Below, one piece after another: positions 8,212 through 17,581 of a stretch of 64,000 nt of DNA. Source of the stretch: Glaciihabitans sp. (GTDB lineage Bacteria; Actinomycetota; Actinomycetes; Actinomycetales; Microbacteriaceae); contig JAODBD010000008.1 in NCBI GenBank assembly GCA_025463785.1, positions 89,345 to 153,344 on the forward strand. Direction: 5' to 3'. The stretch's first letter is position 1; each line of letters begins with the position of its first letter. Under the pieces are notes generated by a model that was given only the letters and a program-made list of their open reading frames with translations, was not told the origin of the DNA and made no database searches. The position numbers and the translations under genes were made by a program.

Positions 8212-8243
8212 TTATCTTTGGGTGCAATTATCTTTGGGTGTAA
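8212..8243. repeat. Two tandem 16-bp repeats in a divergent promoter
   Basis: TTATCTTTGGGTGCAA (8212-8227) is followed at once by TTATCTTTGGGTGTAA (8228-8243), 15 of 16 identical. The pair lies just upstream of the FAD oxidase start and about 80 bases before ada-alkA, where a regulator of either gene would bind. Confidence 0.6.
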
Positions 8244-8321
8244 CTGAGACCGCCGTCGGCATGCGGCGGTCATGTCCGATTTCTGCTAGTCGATGTCGGG
8301 GGTTGCTGCGAAGCTGAGGAC

Positions 8322-9833
8322 ATGACCACAGGCATTGCGGGTGACGCGAACACCCTGTTCGCCCAGCGATACCGGGCGCTGTCCTCGCGCGACGCACGTT
8401 TTGACGGCCAGTTCATAGCCGGAGTGCATTCGACGGGCATCTACTGCCGCCCGAGCTGCCCGGCCATGACGCCGCACGCCCGCAACGTCAGCTTCTACCG
8501 CACCGCTGCAGCCGCACACGAGGCGGGTCTTCGTGCCTGCAAGCGATGCCAGCCGGATGCCGTTCCGGGCTCCCCGGACTGGAACCTTCGCGACGATCTG
8601 GCCTCGCGCGCCATGCGCCTGATCACCGACGGCGTGGTCGAACGCGAGGGGGTCCCGGGCCTCGCGCGCCACCTCGGCTACACGACGCGGCACCTCACCC
8701 GCGTGCTCGTCGCGGAGCTCGGCGCTGGCCCACTCGCGCTGGCGCGAGCACACCGCGCACAGACCGCACGAACACTGCTCATCGGCACGGAACTGTCGAT
8801 CGCCGACGTCGCGTTCGCCGCCGGGTTCTCAAGCATCCGCCAGTTCAACGACACCGTGTCGGCCGTGTACGAGACCACGCCGACGGAGATCAGGCAGCGC
8901 TGGAGTAAGCGACCGAAGATACACGGTGAAGCAGTTCACGGCACTCGGGTGCCCTCGATCGGAGCGGCTCAATCAACCACGGTTTCGCTCCGGCTTCCCG
9001 CGCGTGCGCCGTTTGACGGTGCCGGTCTCCTAAACTTTTTTGCGGATCACGCCGTGACCGGGCTTGAGGTGGGCGACGCAACGACCTTCACGCGGCCCGT
9101 GCGGCTCCCGCACGGGATCGCGAAGGTGACGATCTCGCTAGATGGTGTGGCCGGCATCCGGTGCGTTGCCCAGCTCGAAAACGTCGTCGACGTTGCAACG
9201 CTCGTTTCGCGTGTTCGCCGGATGTTTGATCTCGACGCAGACTCGGTGGCGATCGACGAATCGCTCCTTGCGGATGCGACGCTGGCCCCGCTGGTGGCGG
9301 CGAGCCCCGGCATCCGGCTGCCCGGATCGCTGGATGCCGAGGAGACGCTGTTCCGCACGCTCATCGGCCAGCAGATCTCGGTCGCGGCCGCACGAACCGT
9401 CCTCGGGCGGCTCACGCATGACCTCGGCACGGACGGCCTGTTCCCAACGGCGGCGCAGATCGCTGAGGGCGGCGGTGAGGTTTTGCGTGGACCTGTGTCT
9501 CGCATCGCGACCATCATGGGCGTCGCCGAGGCGCTTGCGAGCGGCCGCCTCTCGCTCGATTTCGGCACGCCGGTCGACGAGTTCACTGCGAACCTGACGG
9601 CCCTGCACGGGGTGGGGCCGTGGACGGCCGGATACCTCGCGATGCGCGTTCTCGGCAACCCGGACATCCTATTGACCAGCGATCTGGTCATCGTGCAGAG
9701 TGCGGCTGCTCTGGGTCTACCGTCCAATGCCAGGGCGCTTGCGGCATACGGCGAGAACTGGGCGCCGTGGCGCAGCTATGCCGGATTGCACCTCTGGCGC
9801 GCAAGGCCTGGCAGGGCAATTCCTGGTCGGTAG
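8322..9833 (+). CDS. Ada-AlkA fusion: adaptive-response regulator and 3-methyladenine DNA glycosylase
   Basis: 503 residues. N-terminal Ada zinc domain with the four cysteines Cys42, Cys46 (YCRPSCPA), Cys73 and Cys76 (CKRC); then an AraC-type helix-turn-helix (about 95-195, LGYTTRHLTRVL and IADVAFAAGFSSIRQFNDTV); then an AlkA N-terminal domain and a HhH-GPD glycosylase with LHGVGPWTAGYLAMR and catalytic Asp454 (LLTSDLVI). The protein should sense methylphosphotriesters, activate transcription and excise alkylated bases. No separate O6-methylguanine methyltransferase is adjacent. The C-terminus ends soon after the glycosylase helix (LHLWRARPGRAIPGR), normal for this class. Confidence 0.93.
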   Translation: MTTGIAGDANTLFAQRYRALSSRDARFDGQFIAGVHSTGIYCRPSCPAMTPHARNVSFYRTAAAAHEAGLRACKRCQPDAVPGSPDWNLRDDLASRAMRLITDGVVEREGVPGLARHLGYTTRHLTRVLVAELGAGPLALARAHRAQTARTLLIGTELSIADVAFAAGFSSIRQFNDTVSAVYETTPTEIRQRWSKRPKIHGEAVHGTRVPSIGAAQSTTVSLRLPARAPFDGAGLLNFFADHAVTGLEVGDATTFTRPVRLPHGIAKVTISLDGVAGIRCVAQLENVVDVATLVSRVRRMFDLDADSVAIDESLLADATLAPLVAASPGIRLPGSLDAEETLFRTLIGQQISVAAARTVLGRLTHDLGTDGLFPTAAQIAEGGGEVLRGPVSRIATIMGVAEALASGRLSLDFGTPVDEFTANLTALHGVGPWTAGYLAMRVLGNPDILLTSDLVIVQSAAALGLPSNARALAAYGENWAPWRSYAGLHLWRARPGRAIPGR

Positions 9834-9842
9834 CATCGGAGA

Positions 9843-10349
9843 ATGGGCCAGGAATCATCCAAAGATGCCATCCCGGGCGACGGGCGCAACGAAACGCAGT
9901 CGGAGAGACTCGACCGCAACTGGGGCCAGATCGTCCAGGAGCTGCGGGTAACGCAGACGGGAACCCAGATTCTGACCGGCTTCCTCCTGACGCTCGCGTT
10001 CCAGCAGAGGTTCGGCGCCCTGAATCGATTTCAGATCGCGATCTACCTGGCGCTGGTCATCCTCTCTGCGATCACGACCGCGCTCGGACTCGCACCCGTT
10101 GCGATGCATCGAGCGCTCTTTCGCAAGCGGGCCATGGATGAGCTCGTCGCGATCGCCGATGTCATCCTGCGCCTCACCCTTGCCGGCGTCGGGCTCATCC
10201 TCACTCTCACGACACTGTTCATCTTCAACGTCGTCAGCGGAGTGGCCGCCGGATTCATCGCGGGAGGCGTGGCCCTCGTCGTCACGCTCGTGCTGTGGAT
10301 CTTCATTCCTGTCGCGGTGCGGCCGCGGTTTGGCCATAGCGATAAATGA
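9843..10349 (+). CDS. DUF6328-type membrane protein
   Basis: 168 residues: hydrophilic N-terminus (about 1-45) containing NWGQIVQELRVTQTGTQILTGFLLTLAF, which is the hallmark of the DUF6328 family, then four membrane helices (about 46-65, 78-100, 122-142, 145-163). Only 9 bases separate it from ada-alkA on the same strand. Its function is unknown; the family is common in actinobacteria. Confidence 0.82.
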   Translation: MGQESSKDAIPGDGRNETQSERLDRNWGQIVQELRVTQTGTQILTGFLLTLAFQQRFGALNRFQIAIYLALVILSAITTALGLAPVAMHRALFRKRAMDELVAIADVILRLTLAGVGLILTLTTLFIFNVVSGVAAGFIAGGVALVVTLVLWIFIPVAVRPRFGHSDK

Positions 10350-10365
10350 ATATGAACGCCCTGAG

Positions 10366-11262
10366 CTAGGCGGATTTCTTTACCGAGGGCTTCTTTGCTG
10401 CCGGCTTCCGGGTTGCCGGCTTCTTTGCTGCCGGTTTCTTCGCCGCTGGCTTGTTCTGCGCGCCCTTGGAGGCACGGCTTGCGTCGACGCTACGTCTGAG
10501 GGCCTCCATGAGGTCGAGCACCTCGCCGCCGCTATGATCGTCATCTTCGGGCTGCTCGCCGAAGGTTTCCTCGGTCGATAGGTCGTCACCCCTCTTCAAC
10601 TTCGCCTCGATGAGTTCGCGGAGCTCCTCCTGATAGTCATCGCTGAATTTTTCGGGGCTGAAATCGGTGGCGAACGAGTCAACGAGTTGCTCGCTCATCT
10701 TCAGCTCCGGCGCGCTGATGCGAATTTTCTCGTCGAGGGCCGGGAATTTCGCCTCGCGCACCTCGTCATCCCAGAGCAGAGACTGAAGCATGAGCACGTC
10801 ACCACGAACACGAAGTGCGCCGAGCCTCGTCTTTTGGCGCAGCGCGAAATGCACGATCGCAGTTCGCTCGGTCTCCTCGAGCGTTCGACGCAGAAGCGCA
10901 TAGGCCTTCGGCGATCGTGAGTCGGGCTCCAGGAAATAGCTGCGTTCGAACATGATCGGGTCGAGCTGGTCACTGGGAACAAACTCGACGACCTCAATCT
11001 CGCGACTGCGTTCTTCCGGCAGGGTGGAGAGGTCCTCTGCGGTGAGGATGACGGTTCGCTCGCCGTCGTCGTAGGCCTTGTCGATGTGCTCAAACTCGAC
11101 GATGCGCCCGCAGATCTCGCATCGCCTTTGATACTTGATGCGGCCGCCATCCTTGTCGTGCACCTGGTGCAAAGCGATGTCGTGGTCTTCAGTTGCGCTG
11201 TACACCTTGACCGGAACGTTCACCAGACCGAAGGTGATCGCGCCTTTCCAGATCGATCTCAT
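10366..11262 (-). CDS. ku: Non-homologous end-joining protein Ku
   Basis: About 298 residues starting MRSIWKGAITFGLVNVPVKVYSATE, the typical bacterial Ku start; an upstream GTG at 11286 is in frame but lacks family similarity. The Ku core shows HDKDGGRIKYQRRCEICG (zinc-hook remnant), the ERSYFLEPD strand and ALRVRGDVLMLQSLLW. The C-terminus is a lysine/alanine/proline tail with repeated KKPAAKKPA units, expected to increase DNA binding. Ku homodimers load on double-strand ends and recruit LigD, whose parts are encoded divergently 74 bases away. Confidence 0.96.
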   Translation of the reverse strand: MRSIWKGAITFGLVNVPVKVYSATEDHDIALHQVHDKDGGRIKYQRRCEICGRIVEFEHIDKAYDDGERTVILTAEDLSTLPEERSREIEVVEFVPSDQLDPIMFERSYFLEPDSRSPKAYALLRRTLEETERTAIVHFALRQKTRLGALRVRGDVLMLQSLLWDDEVREAKFPALDEKIRISAPELKMSEQLVDSFATDFSPEKFSDDYQEELRELIEAKLKRGDDLSTEETFGEQPEDDDHSGGEVLDLMEALRRSVDASRASKGAQNKPAAKKPAAKKPATRKPAAKKPSVKKSA

Positions 11263-11336
11263 GCAACTAGTTTTCTCTCGCCCCACGCTAGGTCAAGGGG
11301 TGGCGCACTGCTGACGGACGTGGCAAGAGTGGAGGT

Positions 11337-12704
11337 ATGGCAGCGCAGAAACCGGCGAGATCCGAAGACCAGGTCATTTCGATTGACGGCCACCGCATCA
11401 AACTGACCAACCTCGACAAGGTGATTTATCCGGAAACCGGGACCACCAAAGACGAGGTGATCGCCTACTACGCGGCCGTTGCAGACGTCATGATCCCGTA
11501 CATCATGAACCGGGCGGCAACCCGCAAACGCTGGGTCAATGGCGTCGGCACCGAAAAGAAGCCCGGGATGATGTTCTTCCAGAAGAACCTCGACGAGTCG
11601 ACGCCAGGCTGGGTCAAGCGGCGCACTATCGAGCACAAGGATCACTCGAACGAGTACCCGCTCGTCAACGACCTTGCCACCCTCACCTGGCTCGCGCAGA
11701 TAGCGGCGCTGGAGATCCACGTGCCGCAGTGGCAGTTCGGGCGCACCGGCGTCATCCGCAATCCCGATCGGCTCGTACTCGACCTCGATCCGGGGCCGGG
11801 GACGGGTCTCGCCGACTGCGCCGAGGTTGCGAGGCTGGCGCGTGATCTCCTCGCCGGGATGGGGCTGGATCCGATGCCCGTGACGAGCGGCAGCAAGGGC
11901 ATCCACCTCTACGCAGTGCTCGACGGCAAACAAACCAGCGACCAGGTGTCTGCTGTGGCGCACGAACTGGCGCGATCACTCGAGGCCGATCATCCCGGCC
12001 TCGTCGTCAGCGACATGAAGAAATCGCTTCGCGAGGGCAAAGTCCTTGTCGACTGGAGCCAGAACAACGGCAACAAGACCACGGTCGCGCCCTACTCGCT
12101 GCGGGGCAGGATGCGGCCCATGGTGGCCGCGCCTCGCACCTGGCGTGAGCTGGCAACCAAGGATCTTGCCCAACTCGATTTTGCGGAGGTCATGAAGCGG
12201 GTCAAGCGCCAGCCCACCTCCGGGTCACCCGACCTGCTCGAGAAGTACCGAAGCAAACGGGATGGGTCGAAGACACCTGAGCCCGTGCCGAAGGGCAGGG
12301 CAGGAAAGTCGAACGGCACATCGTTTGTCATCCAGGAGCACCACGCGTCGAGGCTGCACTGGGACTTTCGCCTCGAGCACGACGGGGTTCTCGTGAGTTG
12401 GGCTCTGCCGAAGGGCGTACCGACGGAGTACAAGGTCAACCACCTCGCCGTCCAAACCGAAGATCATCCGATTGAATACGGCTCGTTCGAGGGCGACATA
12501 CCCAAAGGAGAATATGGCGGCGGCCATGTCGCTATCTGGGATGCCGGCAATTACGAACTTGAGAAGTGGCGTGACGGCGAGGAAATCATCGCAACGCTCC
12601 TCGGTGAGAAACACGGCACACACAAGTACGTGCTCATCCACACCGGCGGCGAAGGAAAGGCTGCCAATAACTGGCTCATCCACCTGATGAAACACGATCG
12701 ATGA
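11337..12704 (+). CDS. LigD polymerase-phosphoesterase (Pol-PE) protein
   Basis: 455 residues with two LigD modules. Residues about 15-295 form the primase-type polymerase, with the metal-binding DLDPGPG motif and SGSKGIHLY. Residues about 325-450 form the 3'-phosphoesterase (FVIQEHHASRLHWDFRLEHDG with its active-site histidines, then GDIPKGEYGGG). The ATP-dependent ligase module, fused in mycobacterial LigD, is encoded 10 bases downstream in a different frame. The enzyme fills and trims ends during Ku-dependent repair. Start ATG at 11337, divergent from ku. Confidence 0.94.
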   Translation: MAAQKPARSEDQVISIDGHRIKLTNLDKVIYPETGTTKDEVIAYYAAVADVMIPYIMNRAATRKRWVNGVGTEKKPGMMFFQKNLDESTPGWVKRRTIEHKDHSNEYPLVNDLATLTWLAQIAALEIHVPQWQFGRTGVIRNPDRLVLDLDPGPGTGLADCAEVARLARDLLAGMGLDPMPVTSGSKGIHLYAVLDGKQTSDQVSAVAHELARSLEADHPGLVVSDMKKSLREGKVLVDWSQNNGNKTTVAPYSLRGRMRPMVAAPRTWRELATKDLAQLDFAEVMKRVKRQPTSGSPDLLEKYRSKRDGSKTPEPVPKGRAGKSNGTSFVIQEHHASRLHWDFRLEHDGVLVSWALPKGVPTEYKVNHLAVQTEDHPIEYGSFEGDIPKGEYGGGHVAIWDAGNYELEKWRDGEEIIATLLGEKHGTHKYVLIHTGGEGKAANNWLIHLMKHDR

Positions 12705-12714
12705 GGCGCGGCTG

Positions 12715-13680
12715 ATGGCCAAATCGATCTCCCCCATGCTGTCGACTCTCGGGACGGTCGGCGACATCGTCGAAGGTGACGGTGACCGGTGGGCATTTGA
12801 AATGAAGTGGGACGGCATTCGTGCGATTGCGACCGTTCGTGACGGCGAGGCGCGCTTCACCACTCGCAATGGCATCGACGTGACGGCTACCTACCCCGAC
12901 CTGGCCGGCATCGCCGGGCAGGTGCGAGGCGACGCGATCCTCGACGGCGAGATCGTGGCACTAAATAAGCTCGGCCGCCCCGACTTCGGCCGACTCCAAA
13001 AGCGCATGAAGCTGACCAGAAAATCGGATACCGACCCGGCGGCGAGAGAACTCCCTGTGCACTACATGATCTTCGACGTTCTGGAGGCCAACGGCGGCTC
13101 TGTCGCCCGTCGGCCCTATGACGAGCGGCGCAGCATCCTGAATGAGGTGGTGGAGTCCGGGGGACGCATCCAGGTTCCACCTGTCTTTGACGGTGATCTG
13201 GATGCCGCAGTCGCGTCGAGCCTGAAACTCGGCCTCGAGGGCGTCATAGCCAAGAAGCGAGACAGCAGCTACGCGCTCGGTCGGCGTTCACGCGCCTGGA
13301 TCAAGATCAAGCACCATCGCACGCAGGAGGTGGTCATCGGTGGCTGGCGGCCGGGCCAGGGCAGGAGGGCATCGACGGTCGGCTCGCTTCTGATGGGCAT
13401 CCCGAGCGACGGCGGTCTTCGCTACGTGGGACGCGTCGGCACCGGGTTCGGCGAGCGTGAACTAGTCGAACTCGTCGGCCGGCTCGAAAAACTTGAGCGC
13501 ACGACAAGCCCGTTTGAGGAGATGCCCCGCCCGGACGCACGCGATGCCCGATGGGTGCGCCCGACGCTCGTGGGCGAGGTCGAGTTTGCCGAATGGACGC
13601 CGACGGAAAAGCTGCGGCAGCCGAGCTGGCGCGGCTGGCGTCCTGACAAGTCACCGAGGGATGTCGTTCAGGAGCGCTGA
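12715..13680 (+). CDS. ATP-dependent DNA ligase (LigD ligase module as separate gene)
   Basis: 321 residues. Adenylation motif I FEMKWDGIRAI with the nucleophilic lysine near residue 27, then ILDGEIVAL (motif III), MIFDVLEANG, GLEGVIAKKRDSSY (motif IV), WIKIK (motif V), followed by an OB-fold (RYVGRVGTGFGE, RWVRPTLVGEVEFAEWT). It is complete as a stand-alone catalytic ligase. It follows Pol-PE by 10 bases, changes frame, and has its own ATG preceded by GAGGCG; it should seal nicks in end joining together with Ku. Confidence 0.93.
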   Translation: MAKSISPMLSTLGTVGDIVEGDGDRWAFEMKWDGIRAIATVRDGEARFTTRNGIDVTATYPDLAGIAGQVRGDAILDGEIVALNKLGRPDFGRLQKRMKLTRKSDTDPAARELPVHYMIFDVLEANGGSVARRPYDERRSILNEVVESGGRIQVPPVFDGDLDAAVASSLKLGLEGVIAKKRDSSYALGRRSRAWIKIKHHRTQEVVIGGWRPGQGRRASTVGSLLMGIPSDGGLRYVGRVGTGFGERELVELVGRLEKLERTTSPFEEMPRPDARDARWVRPTLVGEVEFAEWTPTEKLRQPSWRGWRPDKSPRDVVQER

Positions 13681-13751
13681 ATCCCATAAGCGGATGCGCG
13701 GCCTGTGCGCAACCCCTGCGAATCGTCAGCAGTGCGGCCTAGGGTCGAGAG

Positions 13752-14171
13752 ATGAAGAAGAGTCTGCTGATCATTGCCTTTGGTGTCGCCGTCGGATACG
13801 TGCTGGGTGCCCGGGCAGGGCGCGAGAGGTACGACGCTCTGGTCGAGAAGGCAAACGGCGTCTGGCAGGATCCTCGGGTTGCCAAGGCGCGCCGTGAGGC
13901 CGCGCGCTACGCGCGGGAACAGGCTCCGGTCATCGCGGAGCGCGCTCAGGCTGCCGCGAAAGATGTGGTCGACCGCACCGCGACTCTCGCCAAGGACGTC
14001 ACGGAGAAAACCGCGACAGCAGCCCGGACTGCCGCAGACAAGACCGTGACGGTCGCCCGCGACGCGCGTGACCGTACCGTCACCGCCGCCGCCGACGTTG
14101 CAGGCCGAGTGGGGAAAGCCCGCGACAATGCACTGGAAGACTTTGACGACGATGAGCCTGCGGCCAACTAA
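13752..14171 (+). CDS. YtxH-like small protein with coiled-coil repeats
   Basis: 139 residues. An N-terminal hydrophobic helix with the GYVLGARAGRERYDAL signature typical of short YtxH-like actinobacterial proteins is followed by an alanine/lysine/arginine amphipathic region of near-repeats (KDVVDRTATLAKDVTEKTAT, DKTVTVARDARDRTVT) and an acidic tail. It is probably membrane-anchored by the first helix. Function unknown; possibly an envelope stress protein. Confidence 0.75.
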   Translation: MKKSLLIIAFGVAVGYVLGARAGRERYDALVEKANGVWQDPRVAKARREAARYAREQAPVIAERAQAAAKDVVDRTATLAKDVTEKTATAARTAADKTVTVARDARDRTVTAAADVAGRVGKARDNALEDFDDDEPAAN

Positions 14172-14211
14172 CTGAGCTCCGCCGCGCATAGTTGCCCGCG
14201 GTCGCAGGCAG

Positions 14212-15828
14212 TTACTCGCGGTCGGAGCGCTCCTCAGCATCCTTCGCAGCGAGGGCGGCCGGAATCACCCTGATCGCATCGGTCACGGCCGTGATACCGG
14301 AGAGGCGTTCCGGCGATAGGACCCGATCGACGTCCTCCTGGCTCATGAGCCCGGCCTCGACAACCAGCTCAGCGATCGACGCGTTGGTCGTCAGCGCCGT
14401 GTGAGCGAGTGTCGCCGATGCCGCATAGCCGATGTACGGCGTCAACGCCGTGACAACGCCGACGCTCGACCCCACCTGCTGCGACAGCCGCAGCTCGTTG
14501 GCGGTGATGCCATCGATGCAGTTGATGCGGAGCGTGCGGCATGCGTTCATCATCCAGGCCAGGGACTGCAGGATGCTGTGGGCTATCACGGGTTCGAATG
14601 CGTTGAGCTGCAGCTGGCCGGCTTCGGCCGCCGCAGTGACCGTGGCGTCCGCCCCGATAACCGAGAAGGCAACCTGGTTGACGACCTCGGGGATGACCGG
14701 GTTCACTTTGCCCGGCATGATGCTCGACCCGGCCTGGCGTGGCGGAAGGTTGATCTCACCGAGTCCGGCCTGGGGCCCGCTTGAGATCAGTCGAAGGTCG
14801 TTGCAAATTTTGGAAAGTTTCACTGCGGCGCGCTTCAGGGTGCCCGAGAGAGTCATGAAAATTCCGGCATCCGCCGTCGCCTCGATGAGGTCGGGTGCTG
14901 TCTCCATTTCGATGCCGGTGAGATCGACGAGGTGTTTGCGAACCGACTCCGCATAGCGGGGGTCTGCTGTAATCCCGGTTCCGATGGCCGTGGCGCCCAT
15001 GTTGATCTCGTTGAGCCACGGCACCACTTCGCTAAGGCGGTCGTAGTCTTCGCGCAGAGTGACCGCGAAACCGTTGAACTCCTGGCCGAGCGTCATGGGC
15101 ACGGCATCCTGGAGTTGCGTGCGACCCACCTTCAGGATGTGGCTGAACTCCTTGCCTTTGGCCGCAAACGACGCGGTGAGCAACTTGTGCTCCTCCAGCA
15201 GACGCTTGAGCGAGAACACCATGGCGAGCTTGATGGCCGTGGGATACACGTCGTTGGTGCTCTGGCTGCGATTGACGTCGTCAATCGGGTGCAGGTTGGA
15301 GTAATCGCCACGCGGAAGACCCAGGATCTCGAGGCCGCGATTGGCGATGACCTCGTTCGTGTTCATGTTGGTCGAGGTGCCGGCGCCGCCCTGGATGACT
15401 CCGACGACGAATTGGTCGTGCAGTGCGCCCGCTACGATCTCCTGGCAGACGCGGTCGATCAGGTCGGCCTTGTCGGCGTCGAGGACGCCGAGTTCCTTGT
15501 TGGCACGTGCAGCAGCCTGCTTCACGCGGGCGAGCGCCGTGATGAGGTCGGGGTAGTTGAAGATCGCGCGACGGGTGATGGGAAAGTTTTCGAGGGCGCG
15601 AGCCGTGTGGATGCCCCAATAAACCTCCGCGGGAATTTCGCGGGTGCCCAGCGAGTCGGTTTCGGTGCGTGTCGCGGGTGCTGCGGCTATCTCATCGCTG
15701 CCGATGGATGGTCCGTTGGTTGGCGCTGTTGCTGAGATAGTGCTCGGGTCATTGATGGTCACGAGATTTTCGTCTCCCTCAATCGACTGTTCATTTACTT
15801 CGACCGCTTGTGGCGTTATGTCGTACAT
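14212..15828 (-). CDS. aspA: Aspartate ammonia-lyase
   Basis: 538 residues of the aspartase/fumarase superfamily. After an extension of about 55 residues comes DSLGTREIPAEVYWGIHTARALENF, then GGAGTSTNMNTNEVIANRG and the superfamily signature GSSIMPGKVNPVIPEVVNQV with the catalytic serine loop. The VYWG(I)HTARALENF start favours aspartase over fumarase. It converts L-aspartate to fumarate and ammonia in the cytoplasm. The N-terminal extension is longer than usual (family about 470); a later start is possible. Confidence 0.88.
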   Translation of the reverse strand: MYDITPQAVEVNEQSIEGDENLVTINDPSTISATAPTNGPSIGSDEIAAAPATRTETDSLGTREIPAEVYWGIHTARALENFPITRRAIFNYPDLITALARVKQAAARANKELGVLDADKADLIDRVCQEIVAGALHDQFVVGVIQGGAGTSTNMNTNEVIANRGLEILGLPRGDYSNLHPIDDVNRSQSTNDVYPTAIKLAMVFSLKRLLEEHKLLTASFAAKGKEFSHILKVGRTQLQDAVPMTLGQEFNGFAVTLREDYDRLSEVVPWLNEINMGATAIGTGITADPRYAESVRKHLVDLTGIEMETAPDLIEATADAGIFMTLSGTLKRAAVKLSKICNDLRLISSGPQAGLGEINLPPRQAGSSIMPGKVNPVIPEVVNQVAFSVIGADATVTAAAEAGQLQLNAFEPVIAHSILQSLAWMMNACRTLRINCIDGITANELRLSQQVGSSVGVVTALTPYIGYAASATLAHTALTTNASIAELVVEAGLMSQEDVDRVLSPERLSGITAVTDAIRVIPAALAAKDAEERSDRE

Positions 15829-15915
15829 CGATCAATCTCCTTTGATTGGCGATGTCCGAGTCTACCGGGCCTCGCCCGGGAGGCCCGGCTTGCGCGACAG
15901 TAAAAACCTCGATAT

Positions 15916-16128
15916 TTACGGGTGAAACGCCGGAATGATGAGGTACACGCCGAAGGCTACCAACAACCCGCAGAGCACGAAACAGGTGATGCCCAACGCG
16001 TGTCGAACCCCCGTATTAGTGGTGGCCGGCCCGGCGAAGCGCAGTCCGAGCGAGAACAGTGTCACGACTCCGCACGCGCCGATGATGGACGCTATGAGAA
16101 CGATCAGAAAACTTCCCCAGGCGATCAT
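15916..16128 (-). CDS. Small two-helix membrane protein coupled to PiT transporter
   Basis: 70 residues starting MIAWGSFLIVLIASIIGACG, with two hydrophobic segments (about 4-28 and 46-66). Its ATG overlaps the PiT stop by four bases (ATGA, 16128-16125), a strong sign that it is real and co-translated. Probably an accessory or partner of the phosphate transporter; no family recognised. Confidence 0.75.
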   Translation of the reverse strand: MIAWGSFLIVLIASIIGACGVVTLFSLGLRFAGPATTNTGVRHALGITCFVLCGLLVAFGVYLIIPAFHP

Positions 16129-17282
16129 GACCGCGCTCCTCCCTGAATGGGCTTCTTTCGTTTCTTCGGGCGCACGAACTGCGTCGGCTCGAGCCCGAGG
16201 TCGTGGGATGTCACCGCTGACCGACGGGAGTACACGAAAATCCCGACGACGATTGCGGTCGCGACAACGAGATCCCCGATGATACCGACAAGTCCCAGTT
16301 CTGTTGCCCATGCGGCAAGCGCACCGACCGTCGCCGCCGCCGGAATCGTGATGAGCCAGCCAAGCGCGATGCGGCCGGCCGTCTTCCACCGGACGGATGC
16401 GCCCTTCCGGCCGATCCCGGTACCGATGACCGAACCGGATGCAACCTGCGTCGTCGAGAGCGCGAACCCGAGATGCGTCGACGCGAGGATCGCGGCCGTC
16501 GTCGCAGCCTCGGCCGCAAATCCCTGGCCCGGCTCGATCTCGGTAATGCCCTTGCCGAGAGTCTTGATGATGCGCCAGCCGCCGGTGTACGTGCCGAGAG
16601 CGATGGCAATCGCACAGACCAGGATGACCCAGAACTCGGGCGACGAACCCTCGGATTGAATACCGCCTGCAATGAGCGTCAGCGTGATGACGCCCATGGT
16701 CTTCTGCGCGTCGTTCGTACCGTGCGCAAGGGATACCAGCGATGAAGTAAAGATCTGGCCGTAGCGGAAGCCTTCGCGCTGGCGCTTCCTGGTGACCGCA
16801 TAGGCGATCCTCGTGGCAAGGAATGCGACCAGGCCAGCGGTGATGGGCGCAAGGACGGCGGGGATGACGACGTTCGACATCAGGATCGAAAGGTTGATGG
16901 AGTTGAAACCCATCCCGACAATCGCAGCGCCGATGAGCCCGCCGAACAGCGCGTGGCTCGAGCTCGATGGAAGGCCGAGCACCCAGGTCACGAGATTCCA
17001 GAGAATGGCGCCGATCAGGCCAGCGAAGATCAGCGTCGGCGTGATCTCGATGCCGTGCTGACCGTGATTTATCAGCCCGCCGGAGATGGTCTTGGCGACC
17101 TTGGTTGAGATGAACGCGCCGACCAGATTGAGTACAGCCGCGATCCCGACGGCGACCCTTGGGCTGAGCGCTCCAGTCGCGATCGGGGTCGCCATCGCAT
17201 TCGCGGTGTCGTGGAACCCGTTGGTGAAGTCGAAAAAGAGGGCCAGTGCGATGACTAGCGCGACCATGAGCTGGATGTCCAC
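16125..17282 (-). CDS. PiT-family inorganic phosphate transporter
   Basis: 385 residues, about ten to eleven membrane helices. Both PiT signature repeats are visible: FFDFTNGFHDTANAMATPIA near the N-terminus and SLAHGTNDAQKTMGVI in the middle. It imports phosphate with protons or cations across the cytoplasmic membrane. The stop overlaps the start of a 70-residue membrane protein. No PhoU-like gene is adjacent. Confidence 0.94.
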   Translation of the reverse strand: MDIQLMVALVIALALFFDFTNGFHDTANAMATPIATGALSPRVAVGIAAVLNLVGAFISTKVAKTISGGLINHGQHGIEITPTLIFAGLIGAILWNLVTWVLGLPSSSSHALFGGLIGAAIVGMGFNSINLSILMSNVVIPAVLAPITAGLVAFLATRIAYAVTRKRQREGFRYGQIFTSSLVSLAHGTNDAQKTMGVITLTLIAGGIQSEGSSPEFWVILVCAIAIALGTYTGGWRIIKTLGKGITEIEPGQGFAAEAATTAAILASTHLGFALSTTQVASGSVIGTGIGRKGASVRWKTAGRIALGWLITIPAAATVGALAAWATELGLVGIIGDLVVATAIVVGIFVYSRRSAVTSHDLGLEPTQFVRPKKRKKPIQGGARS

Positions 17283-17581
17283 TGCGCACGAGTCTTACAG
17301 TCGGGAGAACGGCCCGCAACTGGGAAGAGAACGGCAGGCAAATATCTCCATCAGGCCGCAAAATGACGAGATATGTGTCACCGAACTTTCCTCGAAATGA
17401 CTCCAATTTGTGATGCACGGATCGGCGAATCGCCAGATATGCTGGTCAGGGCCGTGTCATCTGGATGCGTTTGCCTCGCCACCCGCGTTTTGGGGGGCGC
17501 GAAAGCCTGTTGTTCAGAGCCTCCGTTCCCTAGAGTGCAGGAAACCTGTAACACATTAAGGATTACCGGGGGTACCACAGG
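17283..17581. other. Intergenic region between PiT gene and DUF2510 gene
   Basis: 299 bases serving as the divergent leader of the PiT gene and the DUF2510 gene. It holds an inverted pair ATATCTC / GAGATAT (17342-17348 and 17368-17374) and a small palindrome GGCGAATCGCC. I see no actinobacterial Pho box and no gene. Confidence 0.4.

Noticed and set aside
15916..17418. 500-residue minus-strand frame across the PiT gene
   Set aside because: Overlaps the clear PiT gene in another frame with arginine-rich shadow sequence; only its last 70 residues (from ATG 16128) are a convincing gene.
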